In this document: piece after piece, positions 1 to 5,813 of the stretch
How the letters are laid out: every line of letters begins with the position of its first letter
How positions within the stretch are numbered: position 1 is the first letter of the stretch
Origin: Gemmatimonadota bacterium
GTDB lineage: Bacteria > Gemmatimonadota > Gemmatimonadetes > Longimicrobiales > Longimicrobiaceae
Length of the DNA: 6,449 bases
Assembly (NCBI GenBank): GCA_019348265.1
Contig: JAHWJV010000210.1
Coordinates: forward strand, 1-6,449
Reading direction: 5' to 3'
Position numbers and translations under genes: made by a program
Notes under the pieces: model-generated
Databases searched by the model: none
The model's input: the letters and a program-made list of their open reading frames with translations, nothing else
What the model was told of the DNA's origin: nothing

Positions 1-165
1 TTGCCGCTCAACGGCAACCCGACTGCCGAGCTTCGGCCAGTCACGCAACGCCTTATCGGCGAGCAGATCCAAGAATATTTCGAGGCTTGGGCATCGCGCG
101 CGATGCGTGGACAAAACCTTCGTCATCCCACCCCGGCCGCGCTCGCCGTTGATGGCCGTGTTCTG
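1..165 (+). pseudogene. Possible ISAs1-like transposase fragment
   Basis: The sequence left of base 166 does not continue the P-type ATPase on the minus strand in any frame. Read on the plus strand in frame 1, it is open from the window edge and gives a helix-like stretch (RLIGEQIQEYFEAWASRA) followed by ALAVDGRVL at 142-165. This resembles the part of ISAs1/H-repeat transposases where a helix and tryptophan precede the first catalytic Asp in A-[VI]-D-G-K-x-L-R-G-S. The match stops at DGRVL, exactly where antisense ATPase sequence begins, so only an internal fragment would be present. The third-codon composition is less G/C-biased than in the ATPase. The alternative is an unrelated minus-strand tail of 55 codons. 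The assignment rests on a short motif only. Confidence 0.3.
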
Positions 166-3100
166 AGCGACGAGGCCGTGCGGGTCGTCCAGCGGCCTCT
201 CCGGGGTGCCTTCCGCGACCATCAGCACGCGCAGACCCTGCTCGCCGAGCCTCCTGGCGCGAGCCAGGAGCTCGCGCCGGCCGGCCGCGTCCAGGAGACG
301 CTCCCCTCCATCGTGGAGCAAATGGCTGCACCGCGGGACGAGCGCTTCCGCTGCCCCTTCCACGTAGAGCCGTCCCTGCGCGACCGCGGAGTGGAAGGAG
401 AGAGCCGAACGGAAGGCCGACTTCCCCTGGCGCTCGACCCGAAGCAGCTCGGCCAGGCCGATCTCCCTGGCTGCCCGCGTCACCGCGGCGTCGGTCGGAT
501 CCGTGTCCGCGTCCGGAGCATCCGGATGCGGGCCGGCCAGCGCGGCGGTGAGCAGCACGCGGTGCAGGTTCGTCGGAAGTGTGGAGGTGAAGCTGACTTC
601 GCGCTCGAAGTCCGAGACGACGGCGAGGGCCAGCCGTCCCTCGGTCAGCGTGCCGGTCTTGTCCGTGCAGACGACGTCCACTCGTCCGAGTGCCTCGATG
701 GCCGAGGGCCGGTGCACGAGCGCGTTGCGGCCGGCCAGGCGCCGAGCGACCGCGGCTTCGCCCATCGCGGCCAGGAGCGGCAGACCTTCGGGGACCGCGG
801 TCAGCGCCACGGTAGCGCCCAGCGCGAGCTGTGGACCGAGCGGTTGCCGGCGCAGAAGCCCGGAAAGAGCCACGATCCCACCGCCTGCGGCCGCGATCGG
901 CAGTACGAGCCGCAGCATCTCGTTGAGCCGCGTCGTCAGGGGAGTCTGTCGCTGCGGCTCCTCCATAGCCAGCGCGGCGGCGGTGGCCCCCATCCGCGTC
1001 TGCCGGCCGACCGCCACCACCACGGCCCGCCCCGTGCCCACCACCACGTCGCTCCCCTCCAGCACCATTCGGCTCGCGTCTACACTACCGGCGGGGGTTT
1101 TGGCGACCGGCAGCGACTCGCCGGTCAGGGCCGCCTCGTCTACCTCCAACCCCTCGGCGCTCAGCAAGCGTGCGTCGGCCACCACCCGGTCGCCACGCGC
1201 GAGCACAAGCACATCCCCCGGCACTACCTCGCCAGCCGGTAGCATCACCACGCGGCCGTCCCGCAGCACGCGCGCGACCGCCGCGCCCATCTCCTGCAGC
1301 GCTTCCGCCGCCCGATCGCTCTGGTGCTCCTGCCAAGCACCCGCGGCGATGTTCGCGGCCAGCATCGCACCGATCATCACCAGTTCGGCCGTCTCTCCGA
1401 GGAAGAGCGACAGGCCCGCGCCCGCGCCCAGGATCGCCGTTAACGGGGAACGGAGCTGGTCCAATACGGCGGTCTGCACCCCGCTGCGCCTGACGGCCGG
1501 CTGCACCGCACGGCGGCGCTCCGCCGCCTCGGCGGTCGTGAGGCCCAACTCCGTCGTGTTCAGGGCGTGCAGCACGCCCTGAAGACTCCGGCGTCCCCAC
1601 CGCTCGGGATGCGGGTCCGCGAGCTCCGACAGCGAGGACGACGGGCGTTCGCCACCTTGCAGCCGCAGCAATCCCGCGGTGATCGCCCCCAGGGCGGCGA
1701 CCTGCACGAGGAGGGAGGCGCGGTCGATCCCGGGTGCCGCCCGCAGGCCCCACACGGCCCCCATGCCGTTCGCGGCGAGCGAGAGGCCGATCGAGTCGCC
1801 GACCGCCGCGTCGCGACGGGCACCGGCTGCGAGGATGTCCGCCACCGCGCGCAGATCCGGAGCGAGCAGGTCGGCTCGTGCGAGGAAATGGCTCCGGAAG
1901 TCGGTGATGCCGATGGCGAGGTCGCATGCCGCGAATGCCGCGGCGCTCCCCGGCCCGTCGCCGACGAAGGCCACGCGTACTCCTTCATTCTGCCTCACAC
2001 GGACTGCCTCGACCGGGTCCGCCGCCTCGACCAGCGACACCCCGGCTCTCGCCGCGAGCGACTCGGCGGCGTCGCGGTCACCGCCCGTGAGCACCCCGAT
2101 CTCGACCCCCTGCCGCTGGCAAAGCTCGACCAGTCCCTCCAGGTGCGGTGAAACCCGCGGCCGCAGCACGACCACTCCGAGCCGCTCCTGTTCGGGCCCT
2201 CGCCGGAGAAGGAGGAGACACGCGCCGGGGTGCTGCAGCCGGATGGAGGCCTGCAAGCCGGCTTCCTCGTCGATGGGTCCGAGGGAATGGTAGGCCTCCG
2301 CGATGCGTGCGGTCGCGGTTCTGCCGTCGTAGGCTCCATCAGCGTCCGCGTCGGCGCCCATCACCTTGAAAGCGCTGCCCCACGGAGATCCTGCCGCGGC
2401 GGCAACCCCGGCCGACAGGCGGAGGACCTGCGCCGCGTCGTATCCTTCGGCCAGTGGGACGACGTTGCCGACCACATATCCGTCGGCGAGAAGCCGCGGG
2501 CTCTCGAAGAGGAGGACACGAGGGAGGCGAATCGGCCGATCTGGTCGCGTTCCTACTACAGTCGCCCCGGACCTCGACGCGCGGGCCGATGCACCGGCGT
2601 CCGCCGCCTCGACGCCGATGATGGCGGCGCGAGGATTGACCAGCAGCAAAGCGGCGAACGCCCGGCCCGGGGAGCGGGTCAGGAGGAGGGTAGCCGCCGC
2701 GTATCCGAGAGAGAGCGGCGCCACGGCCCGCACGTAGCGCTCGTACCCCGATTCCGCCGCCGGCCTGAGACGGGGCGCCGGCTCGAACGCCGCGGGTGAC
2801 TGCACCTCCAGCGTAAAGGGTCCCCCGTGAAGTCGAGCGCCGGCGGGCACGCGGTCGCCCGGCGCGAGGCCGATCGGGAGGCCATCGAAGCCGATCGCCG
2901 TGCCGGTCCCCTCCACTACCCGGGCGGGGAGCGGCGTTCTCTCCCCCGACTCGAGGCTCAAAACCGCGCCTGGCACTGCTCGCGGGGCACCCGCCAGCCT
3001 CTCCTCGTACCGGCGCCACGCCGCGCGTCGGGCGCGCACCGCCGAAAGCAGGCGCAGCGACTCCGCGCCGCCGAGTATCAGCCCGACCGCACCACCGGAG

Positions 3101-3885
3101 AGCGAGAGGCTGATTATCGCGGCCCCGCTAAGAAGCAGATCGGCTGCGTCCGGTGGGAGAACACTGTCGAGCCTCCTCCGAACCGCCGGAAAAGCCTGCA
3201 CGAGCCCGATCACCGCAGCCACCGCCCCGGCCGCGCTCGCGCCGCGCGGCGCTGCGGAGGACCCGGCCAACCGGCGCATCGCGACCCACCCCAGGCCCGC
3301 GGCCGCTCCGACCGCTGGCACCGCGCTCCGAAGCAGGGGCCCCCGGTCCAGTGGATGGGCTGGCGGGAGCTCGCCCGGGCTGTCGGGGAGCTCCAGGGCG
3401 GCTGCTTCGGCGATCAGCTCCTGCAGGCCGGTCTCGGCCTCGGAGAACTCTACGAGAACCCGGCCGGTGAGCGGGTTCGCGGTGGCCCGGACGCCCGGTC
3501 TGCGCTCGAGCCTCTCCACGACGGCCGCAGCCAAATGCGGATCTCGGTCCAGCCCACGGACGGGGATTCTCGCCCGCCCGATCCCCTTCCGCCGCCCCAC
3601 GGGTATGCTCCGCGGCGGCCGTGCTTCCTCCGGCGTACCGGATCGCTTCAGCTCGACCGCCCGCACCGCCGCGAGCACGCGCTCCTCGTCCGTCGAGCCA
3701 GGGTCGAAGTGTACCAGAACGTTCCCCGTCAGCGCGTTCGCCTGCACGCGCCGCACCCCGTGCTCCGCCAGAAGGCGAGCTTCGAGCCCCTGCGGGAGCG
3801 CTCCCGACCATCCGGGCAGATGCACCCGCAGCCGACCCGTGGTCGAGTGGATCGGCCGCGCTTCCACGGCAGCCGCGGCGCTCAC
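1..3885 (-). CDS. Tandem (dead + active) CtpI-like P-type ATPase, 3' end missing
   Basis: Cation-transporting P-type ATPase of the inner membrane; the ion cannot be told. The frame runs 1295 codons from GTG at 3885 to the window edge without a stop. Residues 16-78 and 105-165 resemble HMA folds (GRLRVHLPGW; two L-T-G-x-V-L-V strands) but have no CxxC. Residues about 180-745 form a P1B-like ATPase that has lost its catalytic motifs. Residues about 756-1240 form a P2-like ATPase: N-terminal cation-ATPase segment (756-800), helix pair (811-850), actuator motif TGES (921-924), membrane motif PEGL (1032-1035), phosphorylation site DKTGTLT with Asp1075, and an N-domain. Homology ends at DDPHGLVA (residue 1240); hinge, GDGxND and the C-terminal helices are absent. 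GTG 3885 is the best start because HMA-like sequence begins 16 codons later and no usable start lies upstream; its ribosome site is weak. The layout matches what I know of mycobacterial CtpI (about 1600 aa). Class is secure; intactness is doubtful. Confidence 0.9.
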   Translation of the reverse strand, partial: MSAAAAVEARPIHSTTGRLRVHLPGWSGALPQGLEARLLAEHGVRRVQANALTGNVLVHFDPGSTDEERVLAAVRAVELKRSGTPEEARPPRSIPVGRRKGIGRARIPVRGLDRDPHLAAAVVERLERRPGVRATANPLTGRVLVEFSEAETGLQELIAEAAALELPDSPGELPPAHPLDRGPLLRSAVPAVGAAAGLGWVAMRRLAGSSAAPRGASAAGAVAAVIGLVQAFPAVRRRLDSVLPPDAADLLLSGAAIISLSLSGGAVGLILGGAESLRLLSAVRARRAAWRRYEERLAGAPRAVPGAVLSLESGERTPLPARVVEGTGTAIGFDGLPIGLAPGDRVPAGARLHGGPFTLEVQSPAAFEPAPRLRPAAESGYERYVRAVAPLSLGYAAATLLLTRSPGRAFAALLLVNPRAAIIGVEAADAGASARASRSGATVVGTRPDRPIRLPRVLLFESPRLLADGYVVGNVVPLAEGYDAAQVLRLSAGVAAAAGSPWGSAFKVMGADADADGAYDGRTATARIAEAYHSLGPIDEEAGLQASIRLQHPGACLLLLRRGPEQERLGVVVLRPRVSPHLEGLVELCQRQGVEIGVLTGGDRDAAESLAARAGVSLVEAADPVEAVRVRQNEGVRVAFVGDGPGSAAAFAACDLAIGITDFRSHFLARADLLAPDLRAVADILAAGARRDAAVGDSIGLSLAANGMGAVWGLRAAPGIDRASLLVQVAALGAITAGLLRLQGGERPSSSLSELADPHPERWGRRSLQGVLHALNTTELGLTTAEAAERRRAVQPAVRRSGVQTAVLDQLRSPLTAILGAGAGLSLFLGETAELVMIGAMLAANIAAGAWQEHQSDRAAEALQEMGAAVARVLRDGRVVMLPAGEVVPGDVLVLARGDRVVADARLLSAEGLEVDEAALTGESLPVAKTPAGSVDASRMVLEGSDVVVGTGRAVVVAVGRQTRMGATAAALAMEEPQRQTPLTTRLNEMLRLVLPIAAAGGGIVALSGLLRRQPLGPQLALGATVALTAVPEGLPLLAAMGEAAVARRLAGRNALVHRPSAIEALGRVDVVCTDKTGTLTEGRLALAVVSDFEREVSFTSTLPTNLHRVLLTAALAGPHPDAPDADTDPTDAAVTRAAREIGLAELLRVERQGKSAFRSALSFHSAVAQGRLYVEGAAEALVPRCSHLLHDGGERLLDAAGRRELLARARRLGEQGLRVLMVAEGTPERPLDDPHGLVAQNTAINGERGRGGMTKVLSTHRARCPSLEIFLDLLADKALRDWPKLGSRVAVERQ
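1561..1581. repeat. Perfect 10-bp inverted repeat, 1-base centre
   Basis: The arm CAGGGCGTGC (1561-1570) and its exact reverse complement GCACGCCCTG (1572-1581) flank a single A at 1571. The repeat lies inside the ATPase frame over the codons for QGVLHAL (residues about 769-775). That is the boundary between the dead first ATPase module and the second, active-type module. It may be a coincidence of GC-rich coding sequence. With a one-base centre, it is more likely a two-fold symmetric DNA site than an RNA hairpin, if it does anything. Confidence 0.6.
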
Positions 3886-3943
3886 GGGACCCGTCTGGTG
3901 CCGTGATCGGTAGGTCGCGCCAGCCGGCCGCCTGGCTGTAACC

Positions 3944-4321
3944 TCAATCGGAGCCGCGACTGTTCGACCGTCGAAGGTCCTGCGCTTCCGCCCAGATGTC
4001 CTCCGCCTCCTCCTGTGCTAACGCTACGAACTTGCGGATGCCCGGACCCGCCACTTGCACCAGGTTCCCGAGCGCTCCGCCCATACCCGCCAGCAACTCC
4101 TCGGCGCGCTCCGTGGCCGACGCGTCGGATGGCACCCCAGTCGTCTTTTCATCCGGGGCGACGGCACCAGGACGCGATGTTGCCGGGCCCGGAATCCCGT
4201 TCCTCGCTATTTCCTCGACGCGCCGGAGCGCCATGGAGGTGAGGCGCCCGAGACGCTCGCCCAAGTCGGCGGCACGGCCGACTGCCGAGTTGGGCGCACC
4301 GCCGTCTTGCGGTTGCTCCAT
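3944..4321 (-). CDS. Small Ala/Glu-rich helical protein of unknown function
   Basis: A 125-aa protein that I do not recognise. It has no signal peptide and no long hydrophobic helix. Residues 16-40 and 70-115 look like amphipathic helices; the second is acidic (LAQEEAEDIWAEAQDLR at 101-117). Between them is a Pro/Gly/Ala/Thr linker (42-69), and there are no Cys or His residues. The C-terminal helix is reminiscent of small DUF5132/PacL-like proteins encoded next to P-type ATPases, which is a loose resemblance. The ATG at 4321 shares its A with the TGA of the preceding gene (TGATG). An AAGGGGG sequence about nine bases upstream supports this start. The ATPase start follows 58 bases after its stop. 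It may be an accessory or scaffold protein of the ATPase, by position only. Confidence 0.85.
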   Translation of the reverse strand: MEQPQDGGAPNSAVGRAADLGERLGRLTSMALRRVEEIARNGIPGPATSRPGAVAPDEKTTGVPSDASATERAEELLAGMGGALGNLVQVAGPGIRKFVALAQEEAEDIWAEAQDLRRSNSRGSD

Positions 4322-4695
4322 CAGGATGCGCCCCCTTCAGGCTCTCCGGATGGTTTCGACTTCGCTGCGGTCTTCCGCACGCGTGAAGATCGCCCCTGGC
4401 TCGCGGCTGGGCCCTGAGCGGCTGCCGCAGCTTGAAGCGCCGCCGCAGCCGCTTCTCGGGCCGCGTCCTGCGCCGCATCCGTAGCCGAGGCGTTCGGTCG
4501 TGCTCGCGGTTGTTCCGCCTGAAGGCCTCGCGCGATCCCCCGGGCGAACGAAGAAACGGCGTCACCCGCGATCAGCACTCCCGCGAGCCCCTGTACCGCG
4601 CCGCTGTGTAATATGCCCCGCATCCGCGGCGAGAAGAGGGCGGCCGTTACAGCGACCGCGGCTGTCGATCCCATCAAATCGTTGCTCTTCGCCAT
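4321..4695 (-). CDS. Small protein with hydrophobic N-terminus and basic Ala-rich tail
   Basis: A 124-aa protein of unknown function. Residues 10-22 and 33-49 are hydrophobic, small-residue-rich segments (AAVAVTAALF; GLAGVLIAGDAV), so it probably sits at or in the membrane, possibly as a short helical hairpin. Residues 71-95 form an Ala-rich helix (DAAQDAAREAAAAALQ), and the C-terminus is basic (RVRKTAAKSK at 105-114). This order recalls PacL proteins of mycobacteria, but no Asp/His metal-binding end is visible. The frame is open upstream to 5037, but that stretch overlaps the Rieske gene. ATG 4695 begins a plausible protein and has a weak AAAGAG six bases or so upstream. Its stop overlaps the next start by one base, so the two small proteins are probably made in a fixed ratio. 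Confidence 0.82.
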   Translation of the reverse strand: MAKSNDLMGSTAAVAVTAALFSPRMRGILHSGAVQGLAGVLIAGDAVSSFARGIARGLQAEQPRARPNASATDAAQDAAREAAAAALQAAAAAQGPAASQGRSSRVRKTAAKSKPSGEPEGGAS

Positions 4696-4799
4696 GGCTC
4701 TTTCGTCGCTGAGTTTATGGCTCGCTAGGCGGAACGAAAAACCGTTGCGATTGATGTGCCACAGGCGCCGAGGGTGTGATTCGTCCTCGCCCCCTCTCC
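4696..4799 (-). promoter_or_regulatory. Intergenic gap with a weak promoter candidate
   Basis: This 104-base gap is the longest non-coding stretch in the window and separates the redox genes from the ATPase genes. On the minus strand it holds a locally AT-richer part. There a TTTTTC (4741-4736) lies 16 bases before CATAAA (4719-4714), a poor match to a housekeeping -35/-10 pair, about 18 bases ahead of the next start codon. No strong hairpin followed by a T-run is seen, so there is no clear terminator after the Rieske gene. Read-through transcription is equally possible. Confidence 0.2.
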
Positions 4800-5285
4800 T
4801 TATCCCACCCTGACCTGCTCCGATTCCCACCGCTCCGGTTCCTCGTCGCGACGAACCTTCAAGGTGAGGTCGACCCGCACGATATCGCCCTCGCGGCGGA
4901 TCGGGTGGCGGTCCATCGCCCGGGTTGCCCGCCCCGCAATAAAGCTCCCGTTTGGCTGGTACTTGCTCCTGTGCTTCGGGCACTCGAAGCGCCCTTGAGC
5001 CTCCTTCCAGCGCAGCGACTGCTTCTGGTGCGGGCACGACAGCGCAAAGGCGTAGACCACTCCCTTATCCCGGACCAGTATGACTTCCCCCTTTTTGTCG
5101 ATCTCGACACCGTCCCTGGCGGGAATCGAGTAGGTGGCCTCGCTCCCTTCGAGGGCGAGCGCGGCGGTAGCGGTGACGCTGCTCATGCCGGAAGCGGCCA
5201 GGATCGCGAAGAAGGCCTGGCCCAGAAATCCGCGACGGTCCAGCGGGCAGGCGTCGCATTCGGGCGTAGATTCGTCGAGCATCAT
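4800..5285 (-). CDS. Tat-anchored Rieske [2Fe-2S] protein
   Basis: A 161-aa electron-transfer protein carrying a Rieske cluster. Cluster ligands are visible as C84-P-H86 and C102-P-K-H105. Ser107 and Tyr109 (CPKHRSKY) align with the Ser and Tyr of CPCHGSHY in bc1/b6f Rieske proteins, residues known to raise the midpoint potential. The two extra cysteines that form the disulfide in bc1-type proteins are absent. The N-terminus has RRGFLG (17-22) followed by a hydrophobic stretch to about residue 46, with no obvious cleavage site. This suggests Tat export of the folded protein and retention as a membrane anchor. A CDAC motif (10-13) precedes the twin Arg. GGAG five bases before ATG 5285 supports the start; ATG 5282 would work too. 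It lies 18 bases after a four-helix membrane protein gene. The likely partners are those membrane proteins; donor and acceptor are unknown. Confidence 0.93.
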   Translation of the reverse strand: MMLDESTPECDACPLDRRGFLGQAFFAILAASGMSSVTATAALALEGSEATYSIPARDGVEIDKKGEVILVRDKGVVYAFALSCPHQKQSLRWKEAQGRFECPKHRSKYQPNGSFIAGRATRAMDRHPIRREGDIVRVDLTLKVRRDEEPERWESEQVRVG

Positions 5286-5303
5286 CGGTTCTCCAGGGGT
5301 GAA

Positions 5304-5807
5304 TCAGGCGCTCTGCCTGAGCAGCACGCTCACGAACAGGATCAGAAACCATAGCAATGCGCTTGCACCGGCGGCGCGGGTCAACATCCGCCAGGCGCGC
5401 GCTCCATCAGGTCCGGGGCTCCGTGCGCCCGTTTCCGCCCGCATCATCAGCGCGCCGTTGGCGAGCAGGGCCGCGACCAGGCCCATCTTGACCCAGAACA
5501 CGGCCGATCCGGCCATGGCCTCGAAGTCTGCTCCCAGCATCAGAGCGCCCGTGGCGGCGGAAAGCGCGAGCCCGAACACAACGGTCCGATGCGCGATGCC
5601 GAGAAGGTTCAGCCGCTCGCCCCGGCGAGCCGGATCTCCGCGGGCGACCCGCAGGGTGCCGAGATCCTCCGCCACCGCACCCCCGCCCCCGATCAGCAGC
5701 CCGGCCAGGTGCACGAATACCACGCCGGTCTGCAGCCCGACGGAGTCCCCGTGGAGCGTCGCCCACGGCTCCAACCAGCCGGCGAGTGTCGTCAAAAGCG
5801 TGTCCAT
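5304..5807 (-). CDS. Four-helix membrane protein, possible heme binder
   Basis: A 167-aa integral membrane protein without a confident family name. Predicted helices lie at about residues 24-45, 70-92, 102-123 and 142-164. They are separated by an Arg-rich loop (TLRVARGDPARRGERL at 51-66) that should be cytoplasmic and a second polar loop (RAETGARSPGPDGAR, 123-137). His33 (FVHLAGLLIGGGG) and His73 (IAHRTV) lie in or at the ends of the first two helices. They could ligate a b-type heme, as in small cytochrome b561-like proteins, but this is inference. The ATG at 5807 is 6 bases after the stop of the upstream membrane gene, and the Rieske gene follows 18 bases later. This points to one transcription unit and one membrane redox complex. 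A glycine-rich run (38-43) marks the first helix. Confidence 0.88.
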   Translation of the reverse strand: MDTLLTTLAGWLEPWATLHGDSVGLQTGVVFVHLAGLLIGGGGAVAEDLGTLRVARGDPARRGERLNLLGIAHRTVVFGLALSAATGALMLGADFEAMAGSAVFWVKMGLVAALLANGALMMRAETGARSPGPDGARAWRMLTRAAGASALLWFLILFVSVLLRQSA

Positions 5808-5813
5808 GGCGTC

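Noticed and set aside
100..170. A simple frameshift as the cause of the ATPase break near base 166.
   Set aside because: None of the three minus-strand frames to the left resumes recognisable ATPase sequence, so a shifted frame does not rescue it.
166..1582. Long plus-strand open frames opposite the ATPase gene.
   Set aside because: They are Arg/Ser/Pro/Ala-rich, have no recognisable domain, and lie antisense to well-matched ATPase motifs. Such frames are expected opposite GC-rich genes.
2339..3906. Other long frames on both strands over the first ATPase half (for example 2339-3019 minus and 2827-3913 plus).
   Set aside because: Low-complexity Arg/Gly/Pro compositions, no motifs, and no coherent hydrophobic segments, while the frame from 3885 carries an ordered domain set.
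3886..3943. GC-rich hairpin between the second small gene and the ATPase as a terminator.
   Set aside because: Only five-base arms (GCCAG/CTGGC, about 3919-3936) and no T-run; too weak to call.
4696..5037. N-terminal extension of the 124-aa protein up to base 5037.
   Set aside because: It would overlap the Rieske gene in a different frame and its sequence has no protein-like character. ATG 4695 is the sensible start.
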